Positions 26,901-34,805 of a stretch of DNA of 64,000 nucleotides are shown here, piece after piece; positions within the stretch are counted from its first letter, which is position 1; every line of letters begins with the position of its first letter. Both the position numbers and the translations under genes were made by a program. This DNA comes from Paraflavitalea pollutisoli (GTDB lineage Bacteria; Bacteroidota; Bacteroidia; Chitinophagales; Chitinophagaceae). The stretch is from NCBI RefSeq assembly GCF_029360705.1, contig NZ_JARKMX010000008.1:867949-931948 (forward strand). Direction: 5' to 3'. The notes beneath the pieces are model-generated. The model did no database searches, was not told where the DNA came from, and worked only from the letters and a program-made list of their open reading frames with translations.

Positions 26901-27574
26901 TAAACTGTGTGATCCTCGATATGGGCATTCCCAACCAGCGTTCGTATGATACGCTGGACGAGGTGAAGAAAACACCCGGACTGGAAAACATTCCGATCAT
27001 CATCTTCACAGGCAAGAACCTCTCGCGCCCCGAAGAAGCGAAGATCAAACAGTATGCAGATTCCATCGTCATCAAAACAGCCCACTCCTACCAGCGTATC
27101 CTGGATGAAGTATCCCTCTTCCTGCATCTGGTAGAAGAAAAAGGTCTTCCTGCCAAACCCACCAACAACCTAGGCATTTTGCAGGAGGTATTGAAGGGCA
27201 AAACCGTGCTGATCGCCGACGATGATGTGCGCAATATCTATTCGTTGACCAAGGCCCTGGAAACCTACCAGATGAAAGTGGTATCGGCCGTAGACGGTAA
27301 GGATGCGCTGAAGCAATTGCAGGAGCACCCTGAAGTCGATATCGTGCTCATGGATATGATGATGCCCGAGATGGATGGCTACGAGTCTACCAAACGTATC
27401 AAGGCCAATCCGGCATTTCGTAAATTGCCGGTGATTGCGGTAACAGCCAAGGCCATGACCGGCGACCGGGAGAAATGTATCGAGGCCGGTGCCTCCGATT
27501 ACATCAGCAAGCCGGTCGACATCGATCAGTTGCTGTCGCTGTTGCGGGTTTGGCTGTACGATGCCGGTAAGTGA
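23963..27574 (+). CDS. CHASE3-HAMP-GAF hybrid histidine kinase with three receivers
   Basis: This is a 1203-residue membrane-bound hybrid kinase. Transmembrane segments lie at about 9-30 and 178-199 and flank a CHASE3-like sensor (DAETGQRGFLLTGD at 60-73). They are followed by HAMP (about 200-270), GAF (about 285-430), a long Glu/Gln-rich coiled coil (about 435-525), HisKA with His537 (MSHELRTPLNS), HATPase_c (about 645-755) and receivers with Asp864, Asp986 and Asp1131. The second receiver is weaker. The HAMP-GAF-coil layout parallels known Bacteroidota and myxobacterial kinases. CheR and CheB follow directly, so this coil is a candidate methylation substrate. Confidence 0.93.
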   Translation: MKSTFKRNLLISFGVSLLLLIISSVASFVSISNLLSSARDVEHTNQVKQLVEKILSTLKDAETGQRGFLLTGDDRFLAPYNGSMDSAKNDAMTLKRLVSDNDKQLDRANRLHEIVVLRLSSLAKRIQEKRNGIEPTAEKLLEGKVHMDQARSIVNAMSLSEELLLEERSAKMNKFATYTPILIVIAAMLSLIITVISFVRVNSDFEKTTLLQEELAAKDIEITRRINIIQGVANKVSAGDYTVRVQDEGADGLGSLSVALNKMASNLEYSFVTLADKEWLQTGIATLNDKMLGENELPVLSAQVLTHVAQYTNSQVGALYVAEDNTSLKLIRGYALSTDPAKQRIAFGESVPGQAAANASTIYLEDVPPQLIAISHATGSIRPQNIIAIPLFHEKKVVGVIELASLTPYTAKEVAFLENAGHSIGTAINSIDNRRRLQELLEETQSQAEELQAQHNEMENINSELEAQTEKLQASEEELKVQQEELIEANGELEERARQLEEKNQLVFERNLEIQKKAEELELSTRYKSEFLANMSHELRTPLNSILLLSRLMSENADSHSNNEQVEYARVIQSSGQGLLSLIDEILDLSRIEAGKMELQYHDVAVQDIVQDMTALFTPIAKEKGIAFTTHIEEQVRGMIETDRQRLEQIIKNLIANALKFTAKGYVQLNISVPAGNDHRIVFTVKDTGIGISPDKQKVIFEAFQQADGSTRRKYGGTGLGLSISRELARLLGGEIILESEPGRGSSFSLSIPVSKAEAEHTGSDDAAETMDTSVRAIPAVPMPASREPRQRYLSDVIPDNVPDDRDAITHRDRVILIVEDDVNFAKSLLEYTRSKGYKGVVCVRGDEALPLAQQFMPVGILLDIQLPIKDGWEIMEELKNNAATRHIPVHMMSAYDGKYKSLSKGAVDFINKPVAFDQMHNIFDRIEHMLTNNPRKVLIVEENMKHAKALAYYLENFQVNTEIKNTVVGSVQALLQKEVNCVILDMGIPNQRSYDTLDEVKKTPGLENIPIIIFTGKNLSRPEEAKIKQYADSIVIKTAHSYQRILDEVSLFLHLVEEKGLPAKPTNNLGILQEVLKGKTVLIADDDVRNIYSLTKALETYQMKVVSAVDGKDALKQLQEHPEVDIVLMDMMMPEMDGYESTKRIKANPAFRKLPVIAVTAKAMTGDREKCIEAGASDYISKPVDIDQLLSLLRVWLYDAGK

Positions 27575-28419
27575 TCCAATATCATAAAACAATAGCCGTG
27601 GAATTCGAAATCAACGATGAAGAAATAGAAATACTGCTGCAGGACCTGCTGGATAACTACGGGTATGATTTTACGGATTATTCCAGGGCTTCACTCAAGA
27701 GAAGGATCAACCGGTTGTTTATGTTGGATAAGTTCCCGTCCTTTTCGTTGTTCCGGAAACAGATACAAACAGACAGTACCTATTTCCGGCGCTTTGTGGA
27801 GGAGATCACGGTCAACGTAACGGAGATGTTCCGTGACCCGGCCTTCTACCGCACTGTGCGTGAGGAAGTATTACCAGTGCTGGCTACGCATCCCTTCATC
27901 AGGATCTGGCATGCCGGTTGTTCCACCGGCGAAGAAGTGTATTCAATGGCCATTATGCTGCAGGAAGCCGGGTTGCTCAAGAAATCCCTGTTGTATGCCA
28001 CCGATCTCAATCCGGGTGTGCTCGACAGGTTGCGCAAGGGGATCTTCCCCCTGCGGTTCATCAAGCAGTATTCGGAAAACTATATCCAGTCGGGTGGTAA
28101 GGAGGATTTCTCCAGGTATTATACCGCCAAATACGATTGGGCCAAGTTCGATGAACAACTGGCCGCCAAAATGGTCGTGGCTACCCATAACCTCGTATCC
28201 GACCGGTCGTTCAACGAATTTCAACTCATCTTCTGCAGGAATGTGTTGATCTACTTTGACCGGAACCTGCAAGATCGCGCCCTGCAGTTATTCGACGAAA
28301 GCCTCGACACCCTGGGCTTCCTGGCCCTTGGCGCCAAGGAGCAACTGAAGTATTCGTCCATCTACAAAAAATACAGGCAGCTTGACAACAAAGACAGGAT
28401 ATGGCGGAAAATCACGTAA
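27571..28419 (+). CDS. CheR-type protein-glutamate O-methyltransferase
   Basis: This CheR family enzyme of up to 282 residues transfers methyl from S-adenosylmethionine to glutamates. The N-terminal helical domain carries GYDFTDYSRASLKRRI; the SAM-binding core has WHAGCSTGEEVYSMAI and FCRNVLIYFD near the end. The frame begins with a GTG overlapping the kinase stop (GTGA); a second GTG at 27598 is equally possible. The overlap implies translational coupling. No chemoreceptor gene is present nearby, so its substrate is probably not a classical MCP. Confidence 0.92.
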   Translation: MIQYHKTIAVEFEINDEEIEILLQDLLDNYGYDFTDYSRASLKRRINRLFMLDKFPSFSLFRKQIQTDSTYFRRFVEEITVNVTEMFRDPAFYRTVREEVLPVLATHPFIRIWHAGCSTGEEVYSMAIMLQEAGLLKKSLLYATDLNPGVLDRLRKGIFPLRFIKQYSENYIQSGGKEDFSRYYTAKYDWAKFDEQLAAKMVVATHNLVSDRSFNEFQLIFCRNVLIYFDRNLQDRALQLFDESLDTLGFLALGAKEQLKYSSIYKKYRQLDNKDRIWRKIT

Positions 28420-28991
28420 AAGCAACACCCCAACTCATTGTGATCGGCGGCTCTGCCGGTAGCCTGGAAGTGATCCTGAAGGTCATTCCGGCCCTGCAGT
28501 TGCACCTGCCGGTAGCTATCTTACTGGTTACACACCGCAAGCCATCCAACGACGACATCCTGGTCGATTTGTTGAATACGAAGAGCAATTGGCCCGTAAA
28601 AGAAGCCGAGGAAAAAGAACCAGTACTCCCCCACTATATCTACGTAGCACCGGCAGACTATCACCTGTTGCTGGAAAAAGATCATAGCTTTTCACTCGAT
28701 GTATCGGAGAAGGTAAATTACAGCCGGCCCAGCATCGACATTACCTTCGAGTCGGCGGCCGAAGTCTACGGCCCCTCGTTGGTAGCGGTGTTGTTGTCGG
28801 GCGCCAATGCCGACGGTGTAGAAGGCATGAAACGTATCAGGCGTTTAGGCGGTTATTGTATCGTGCAGGACCCTGCCACGGCCGATGTGGAATACATGCC
28901 GGCCCAGGCGATCGCACAGGGCGTGGCCAATACCATCCTGTCGCCGGAAGGTATCGCGCAGTTCATCAACGAATTGTTTACGGCCGGCTGA
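28401..28991 (+). CDS. CheB-type protein-glutamate methylesterase
   Basis: This CheB catalytic domain of 196 residues lacks a receiver. The serine-hydrolase triad is visible at Ser18 (VIGGSAGS), His45 (LVTHRKPS) and Asp138 (LLSGANADG). It would remove methyl groups added by the adjacent CheR. The gene overlaps cheR by 19 bases, so the two are translationally coupled. Lack of a receiver means its activity would not be controlled by phosphorylation in the classical way, unless a receiver of the hybrid kinases acts on it in trans. Confidence 0.92.
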   Translation: MAENHVKATPQLIVIGGSAGSLEVILKVIPALQLHLPVAILLVTHRKPSNDDILVDLLNTKSNWPVKEAEEKEPVLPHYIYVAPADYHLLLEKDHSFSLDVSEKVNYSRPSIDITFESAAEVYGPSLVAVLLSGANADGVEGMKRIRRLGGYCIVQDPATADVEYMPAQAIAQGVANTILSPEGIAQFINELFTAG

Positions 28992-28995
28992 ACCA

Positions 28996-29703
28996 TCAGG
29001 CGGGCACCTGAACGGCTGCATTGAAACGGAAACCTACCCCGTGGATCGTTTCCAGCACCACATTGGGGTCGCTTTTAAAGTATTTGCGCAGCTTGGTCAT
29101 GAATACATCCATGCTTCTGCCCAGGAAGTAATCGTCTTTTCCCCATACATTCAGCAACACCTCTTCCCTTTTCAGGATATGGTTGGCATGTTCACAGAGA
29201 AACTTGAGCAGGTCAGCTTCTTTTTGGGTGAGGGTAAACCCTTCGGCGGGCGCATTCAGGCGCAGGTCGGTGTACGAGAAGGTCAGGTTACCGATCACGT
29301 ATTGTTGTACGGTATCAGCCGACAGCTTACGGGTACGGCGCATGAATACATCCATACGCAGCAGCAATTCCTGCATGCTGAAAGGCTTGGTGATATAGTC
29401 ATCGGCCCCCGACAGGAAACCCTTGATACGGTCTTCCTCCATCGAACGGGCGGTGAGGAACAGGATGGGGATCACATCACTGTGCTGCCTTATCTTCTTG
29501 GCTACAGAAAAGCCATCTTTATAGGGCATCATCACGTCGAGCAGGCAGATATCGAAGCGTCCTTTTTCAAATTGTTCAATGGCCGATTGACCGTCGGGAC
29601 ATACCGTCACTTCATACCCGGCATCTACCAGGTTGTCCTTGATCACGTAGCTCAAAGCAAGATCGTCCTCGGCCAATAAAACCTTCCCTTTTCTTGTTGC
29701 CAT
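28996..29703 (-). CDS. OmpR-family response regulator
   Basis: This 235-residue regulator has a receiver (acidic pocket AEDD at 11-14, phospho-acceptor Asp56 in CLLDVMMP, Lys in ITKPF) and a C-terminal winged-helix Trans_reg_C domain (LTQKEADLLKFL, MDVFMTKLRKYF). It is encoded 17 bases downstream of its partner kinase and ends 4 bases from the convergent cheB stop. It probably controls envelope or stress genes, but no target sites were seen. Confidence 0.94.
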   Translation of the reverse strand: MATRKGKVLLAEDDLALSYVIKDNLVDAGYEVTVCPDGQSAIEQFEKGRFDICLLDVMMPYKDGFSVAKKIRQHSDVIPILFLTARSMEEDRIKGFLSGADDYITKPFSMQELLLRMDVFMRRTRKLSADTVQQYVIGNLTFSYTDLRLNAPAEGFTLTQKEADLLKFLCEHANHILKREEVLLNVWGKDDYFLGRSMDVFMTKLRKYFKSDPNVVLETIHGVGFRFNAAVQVPA

Positions 29704-29720
29704 GATTGTAGGTGTTTTTG

Positions 29721-30986
29721 TTAGAGTGGGAATAGCATTTTGAATTCCGTGCCAATACCCGGCAGGCTATTCACCCGTATGCTGCCGTGGTGGGCGTCGA
29801 TGATCCTTTTTACAAAATTCAACCCAAGCCCAAATCCCTTTACATTATGTACGTCGCCGGTGGGCACCCGGTAAAACTTTTTGAACAGATCTTTCTGGTA
29901 CTTTTTCTCGATGCCGATCCCATTGTCTTTCACTGATATAAACAGGTGACCGTCTTCCTGACCGGTACTGATGATGACATGGGGGTTGGTGGAATATTTA
30001 AGGGCGTTCTCCAGCAGGTTGACGACGGCCAGCTCCAGGTGTACCCGGTCTGCCAGGATCTCGAAATCCGGTTCTTCCAGGTTTTGGATCTCTACCAGCG
30101 CGTTCCGGTTTTCTACCAGGGGCTGCACCTTGGCTACCGCCTGCTCGATGATCTCTTTGACGGGTACCTGCTCCATTTCCACCGGAATCTTATGCCCGTC
30201 GGTCGAGGCGATGTGCAGGAGCCGCTCGACCTGGCTCTGCAGGTGCGCGGTTTGGTGCTGAATGATATGCGCATATTTGAACAGGCGCTCTGGTTGTTGT
30301 ACGATCTTGTCCTGTAGCAGCACTTCGGCCGATATCTTCATGACCGCCAGGGGGGTCTTGAACTCATGGGTAAAGTTATTGACAAAATCCTTCTGAACCT
30401 CCGCCAGGAATTTCTGGCGATAAAAGTAGAACAGGATCACCGCCAGGCCGATCAATACGATGAACAGGATGGCCGTGCTGATGAACCAGAAATTCATCTG
30501 CGCCAGTACATATTTATTCCGGTGGGGGAAATACAACAATACATAGTCATGCGGGCGTGGGTACAGTGGCAGGGCAATGTTGGACGGATCGTACCTAGCC
30601 GCCGCCGCCGCTACATACTCCTGGGCCACATATTTACCGGTCCGGGCACTGTACAGACTGATATAGGCATCAGTCAGTACGTCAAAATCATTCAGCTCAT
30701 GTTTGAGGTAAAAGACCAGGGAGTCGTAAGGCACTTCGCGGGCACCTACCCGGAACAGAAAGTAGTCGGGGGCCGGGTGCTCGATCAGGTCCTGGAGATG
30801 ATTGGCCGGCGAATCGGCAATGTCCAGGTCTTCATACAAGCCCCGGATGCTCTTCACCACATTGGTGTTAAAAGTCTTGTGTTCGAATGAATAGACCTTG
30901 TTGAGCCAGAAGAGTTGCACACCTGCAATAAGCGCAACGAGAAATGTTGCCAGTAATATAATCCACCTGAGGGTTGAAGAACGCAT
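29721..30986 (-). CDS. Two-component sensor histidine kinase
   Basis: This is a 421-residue inner-membrane kinase. The ATG at 30986 directly precedes the first transmembrane segment (about 8-27); an upstream in-frame start adds 13 residues. A periplasmic sensor domain of about 135 residues follows, then a second transmembrane segment (about 165-188). HisKA contains His207 (NNFTHEFKTPLAVMK) and HATPase_c has DNGIGIEKKYQKDLF and FGLGLNFV. It pairs with the OmpR-type regulator downstream. The periplasmic domain has no recognised family, so the signal is unknown. Confidence 0.93.
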   Translation of the reverse strand: MRSSTLRWIILLATFLVALIAGVQLFWLNKVYSFEHKTFNTNVVKSIRGLYEDLDIADSPANHLQDLIEHPAPDYFLFRVGAREVPYDSLVFYLKHELNDFDVLTDAYISLYSARTGKYVAQEYVAAAAARYDPSNIALPLYPRPHDYVLLYFPHRNKYVLAQMNFWFISTAILFIVLIGLAVILFYFYRQKFLAEVQKDFVNNFTHEFKTPLAVMKISAEVLLQDKIVQQPERLFKYAHIIQHQTAHLQSQVERLLHIASTDGHKIPVEMEQVPVKEIIEQAVAKVQPLVENRNALVEIQNLEEPDFEILADRVHLELAVVNLLENALKYSTNPHVIISTGQEDGHLFISVKDNGIGIEKKYQKDLFKKFYRVPTGDVHNVKGFGLGLNFVKRIIDAHHGSIRVNSLPGIGTEFKMLFPL

Positions 30987-31306
30987 ACCGTTTACATAAA
31001 TACCTCCGGCAAATTTGCTACGCATTATTTATCTAATATTTTTTATCTGGTTAATCGATAGTTAAGGAAAGTTACAAATACTTCACGGCCTCATCAACAA
31101 TTCATTAACACAAGTTAAACGCCAGTTAAGCAGTCCATTAAAACCGCTTCGGTAACATTTATAGGCTAGCTTTATTCCAGCAACAAATAATACATCTCAT
31201 TATACCTCTTTAGATAAAGCAAGGTCGGTTTTGTTAGGGTTTATGAACGTCGTCCGTGGGTGGGCGACGTTTCTTTTTGTAACGCCCCCGTTACAGTTCA
31301 GGGCAA
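30987..31306. other. Intergenic region upstream of the sensor kinase
   Basis: There is no protein gene here. The segment upstream of the kinase is AT-rich with several TTAA stretches. It contains an orphan plus-strand terminator hairpin at 31246-31279 with no plus-strand gene before it, and a TAGCTTTA element near 31168 that weakly resembles a -7 box. A short RNA of about 100 nt is possible but unproven. Confidence 0.4.
31246..31279 (+). terminator. Orphan plus-strand terminator
   Basis: A stem AACGTCG...CGACGTT extended by CC/GG is followed by TCTTTTTG. The nearest upstream genes are all on the minus strand, so it would end an unannotated plus-strand transcript. Confidence 0.6.
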
Positions 31307-31307
31307 T

Positions 31308-31339
31308 AAAAAAGCCTGTGGCGTTGCCACAGGCTTTTT
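31308..31339 (-). terminator. Bidirectional intrinsic terminator after SecDF
   Basis: A symmetric stem with A run before and T run after (AAAAAGCCTGTGGC / GCCACAGGCTTTTT, loop GTT) lies 20 bases beyond the secDF stop. The A/T flanks let it work on both strands. Confidence 0.9.
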
Positions 31340-31358
31340 CTATATCAGGACAGTCAAA

Positions 31359-34300
31359 TTATGCTTTGGCAGTTGGCGTCTTCGCCTTAGCAGCTGGAGC
31401 CGCGGTACCGGGTTGCGCATCAGCCTCACCCAGGGGCTTGTCCTTCGCCAGGTCGATCAGCATCGGAGCAGCTACGAAGATAGAAGAGTACGTACCAGTG
31501 ATCACACCGATTACCATTGCAAAGGCAAAACCTCTGGTTACTTCACCACCTACCAGGAACAGGATCAGGATGGTCAGCAACACGGTCAGTGAGGTCATGA
31601 TGGTACGGCTCAGCGTATCGTTGATAGCTTTGTTGATGATCTGTGCTTTGGTGACGCCGCGCATGTTGTGGCTGTACTCACGTACACGGTCGTAGACGAT
31701 CACCGTATCGTTCATCGAGAAACCGATCACCGTCAGGATCGCCGCAATGAAGTGCTGGTCGATTTCGAGCGGGAAGGGCACGATGCCTTTAAAGAAGGAG
31801 AATACGATCAGGATCACCAATACGTCGTGCATCAGTGCCACGATAGTACCGAGCGAGAAACGCCAGTCACGGAACCGCAGGAAGATATACACGGCGATCA
31901 TCAGCAGTGACCAGAACGTAGCCCATTTAGCACCAGACTTCAGGTCATCGGAAATGGTAGGATCTACTTTCTTGGTACCTTCTACATATTTAGTGGTAGC
32001 AAACTCAGCTGCAGTCAGGTTAGCAGGCAGGTAAGGCTTCAGGCCTTCAAAGAGCGTGTTTCTGACAGCAGAGTCGACGGTCAGACCTTCTTCGTTGATG
32101 CGGTAGTCGGTTACGATCTCCAGCTTGTTGGCATTGCCATACGTTTTCAGCTGGGGAGTTTTTTCAAACACCTTCTCGAGTGCACCTCTCACCTGCTCTT
32201 CGTCAACGGGCTTGCCGAAGTTCACCACATAGCTGCGTCCACCTTTGAACTCCACGCCTTCATCGAAGCCATGGAACACGGCAGCTACACCAAGAGCCAG
32301 TACGATCGCAGAGATCACATAGGCTACCTTGCGGAACTCGATGAATTTGTAAGCAGCATGTTGGAAGATGCGCTTGGAGATGTTGGTGAAGTATTTGAAG
32401 TGACGGTTGTTGTTGGTATAGAAATCGGTGATCAGACGGGATACGAGGATACCGCAGAACAGCGACAGGAGGATACCGATGATGGTAGTGGTAGCAAAGC
32501 CGAGTACCGGACCAAGACCATACACCGCCAGGATAACGGCAGTCAGCAACTGCGTGATGTGCGCATCGAGCACCGGCGGCAATGAACGGCGGTAACCGTC
32601 TTTTACAGCCTGTTCGTGCGATTTACCATGCGCCAGTTCATCCTTGATGCGCTCGAAGATGATAACGTTGGTATCTACCGCGATACCGATAGTCAGTACC
32701 AGACCGGCGATACCGGGGGCAGTCAGGGTTGCACCCATGGCACTCAATACACCTACGGTAAACAGCAGGTTGAGGATGAGGGCGATATTGGCCACCATAC
32801 CACCCGTATTATAATACACCACCATCAGGATGAAGATCACCGCGAAAGACAACGCGAATGACAACATACCACCCTTAACGGCTTCTTCACCCAGGGTAGG
32901 TCCTACTACCTGCTCCTGTACGATCTTGGCAGCAGCTTCTACTTTACCAGATTTCAGGATGTTGGCAATATCCTGGGCTTCTTCTACTACGAGGGCCCTG
33001 TTTTTGCCGGCACCGCTACCCATGGTGATCACAGAGCGGCCACCATCGATCTTCTGGTTTACGTTGGGAGCTGTATAAACAATATCATCGAGTACAATGG
33101 CAATGGGCTTACCGACACTCTTCTCGGTCATATCAGACCAGATACGGCCACCGGCTTCGGTCATGTCCATCGTTACCTGTACTTCATTGCTCATTTGGTT
33201 GAAGTCCTGGTTAGCGTCTTCGATCGCGCTACCTTCCAGACGGGCACCTTCTTTACCGGGAATGGTCTTCACGGCGTACAGGGTCAGTACCTGACTCAGC
33301 GCACCTTTGTCGTCACGCTCTTGTTTGCCCCACAGGAACTTGGCGTTGCCGGGGAAGTTGTTCTTAACATTAGGCAGGGCGAGGTACTGGTTTACTTTAG
33401 CAGTATCCTTCAGCATCGCCATACCGATATAACCAGGCAGGCCACCGTTCTGGTAGGGACGGGCAGGCATCAGCACCTGGAACAGGGGATTCTTGCGGGA
33501 AGCGAGGGCCACACTGTCAGCCACTTTCTTCAGCGAATCACCCTTAGCTGTACCCTTCAGAGAATCGGGAATAGCGTTGGCAGCACTGTCGGCGGGTGAA
33601 GTACCATATAAATAGGCCTCGAGGGCTTTGTCGGCATTCATCATGCTGGTCTGCATCACACCATCATTGAGGGTGTATACTTCCCAGAACTGGAGGTTGG
33701 CAGTAGATTGCAGGTATTTTCTTACACGCTCGGGGTCGCTGGCACCGGCCAGTTCCACCGTAATGATACCCTTGCTCTCATCGAGGCTGATGGTAGGCTG
33801 GGCAACACCAAACTTATCGATACGCTTGCGCAGTACCTGGTAAGTTTGCGACATCGCCGCGTTGGCTTTGCCATTGATGTACGCAACTACTTCGTTATCG
33901 GAAGAGGCAGCAGTCAGTTTGCTGCCGGGCTTGGCGAAATGAGGAGCCAGTTTAGCACCTGGGTTTACATTCTTGAAAGCATTCACAAACAGCGTAGTGA
34001 AGTTCTGGTCACTGGTCAGCTTCAATTTCTGTGCTTCTGCTATGGCTTTGATGATCTGGGGATCGTTGGGGTTGACAGTAAGACCTTTGATCAAACCATC
34101 AAGCGCGATATCCATCGTCACGTTGATACCACCTTGCAGGTCAAGACCGAGCAACAGTTCGCTCTCCTTGGCTTTCTGATAGGTTTGTCCCCACCAGGTG
34201 ATCTTTGTTTCTTTGGTTGCGTTACGCAGGCTGTCGAGGTAATTAGCTTTGTACTCATCTAACTGAGCCTGGTAAACAGCTTGCGCTTCTTTATCGCCAG

Positions 34301-34457
34301 GATATTTTTGGTCGGCAGGCGTGTAGCTTTTCTTGATGTAAGCAACAGCTTTGGTCTCCAAACTCTTCTCATGTTTGTTCACGAACCAGGTAAAGGATAG
34401 CTGGTAAAGGGATATCAGGATCAATAATCCAGCAAAAATGCTAACCAGTGCTCTCAT
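31359..34457 (-). CDS. secDF: Protein translocase subunit SecDF (fused)
   Basis: This is a 1032-residue fused SecD-SecF, the usual arrangement in Bacteroidota. The SecD half has the N-terminal membrane anchor, the periplasmic P1 domain (LGLDLQGGINVTM at about 97-109) and a first six-helix bundle with GIAVDTNVIIFERIKDE. The SecF half starts near 700 with the FKGGRSYVVNFGKP segment and ends with GFSMNDTVIVYDRVRE and NDTLSRTIMTS. It uses the proton-motive force to pull preproteins through SecYEG. The cytosolic C-terminus is Ala/Lys-rich. The gene is single, with its own promoter and terminator. Confidence 0.97.
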   Translation of the reverse strand: MRALVSIFAGLLILISLYQLSFTWFVNKHEKSLETKAVAYIKKSYTPADQKYPGDKEAQAVYQAQLDEYKANYLDSLRNATKETKITWWGQTYQKAKESELLLGLDLQGGINVTMDIALDGLIKGLTVNPNDPQIIKAIAEAQKLKLTSDQNFTTLFVNAFKNVNPGAKLAPHFAKPGSKLTAASSDNEVVAYINGKANAAMSQTYQVLRKRIDKFGVAQPTISLDESKGIITVELAGASDPERVRKYLQSTANLQFWEVYTLNDGVMQTSMMNADKALEAYLYGTSPADSAANAIPDSLKGTAKGDSLKKVADSVALASRKNPLFQVLMPARPYQNGGLPGYIGMAMLKDTAKVNQYLALPNVKNNFPGNAKFLWGKQERDDKGALSQVLTLYAVKTIPGKEGARLEGSAIEDANQDFNQMSNEVQVTMDMTEAGGRIWSDMTEKSVGKPIAIVLDDIVYTAPNVNQKIDGGRSVITMGSGAGKNRALVVEEAQDIANILKSGKVEAAAKIVQEQVVGPTLGEEAVKGGMLSFALSFAVIFILMVVYYNTGGMVANIALILNLLFTVGVLSAMGATLTAPGIAGLVLTIGIAVDTNVIIFERIKDELAHGKSHEQAVKDGYRRSLPPVLDAHITQLLTAVILAVYGLGPVLGFATTTIIGILLSLFCGILVSRLITDFYTNNNRHFKYFTNISKRIFQHAAYKFIEFRKVAYVISAIVLALGVAAVFHGFDEGVEFKGGRSYVVNFGKPVDEEQVRGALEKVFEKTPQLKTYGNANKLEIVTDYRINEEGLTVDSAVRNTLFEGLKPYLPANLTAAEFATTKYVEGTKKVDPTISDDLKSGAKWATFWSLLMIAVYIFLRFRDWRFSLGTIVALMHDVLVILIVFSFFKGIVPFPLEIDQHFIAAILTVIGFSMNDTVIVYDRVREYSHNMRGVTKAQIINKAINDTLSRTIMTSLTVLLTILILFLVGGEVTRGFAFAMVIGVITGTYSSIFVAAPMLIDLAKDKPLGEADAQPGTAAPAAKAKTPTAKA

Positions 34458-34805
34458 TGCAATGTTGTTTATTTTTTAGGAGTTGGCAAAGATAGGGTTT
34501 TCAAACAGAATAGGAAACAGCAAAATAAGCCTGAAAATGAGGCTTATAGAAGGTTTCCGTCGACGTATACGGATAACCGGGTTTAATCATTCAGGAGATA
34601 TGAAATGGATCGTCCGGAGATAGGCAGGTCATTCGCAGTTGTCCTTGGCCGGCGGGTGCCAGCCTCATAGTGCACAGCATCAAACATAAAATTCTCTTGG
34701 TTAATAACTTGAATCAGGTCGTAAAGGCCTCAATTTAACATTTTTCTCCAAATAAGAATGTGTAATTTTCTTTTTCCTGCATCTGGTGCGGTAAATAACC
34801 ATCCC
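34458..34805. other. Divergent intergenic region, secDF / secreted protein
   Basis: This region holds the secDF promoter at 34487-34517 on the minus strand. The plus-strand side before 34806 is AT-rich, with no clear consensus promoter and no small gene recognised. Confidence 0.45.
34487..34517 (-). promoter_or_regulatory. Promoter of secDF
   Basis: On the minus strand a TATCTTTG -7 box (34487-34494) is preceded at 19 bases by TTTC, close to the TTTG -33 element. It is about 30 bases from the secDF ATG. Confidence 0.65.

Noticed and set aside
22351-28991. Call as a chemotaxis operon
   Set aside because: CheA, CheW, CheY and MCP genes are lacking; only CheR and CheB are present with hybrid kinases.
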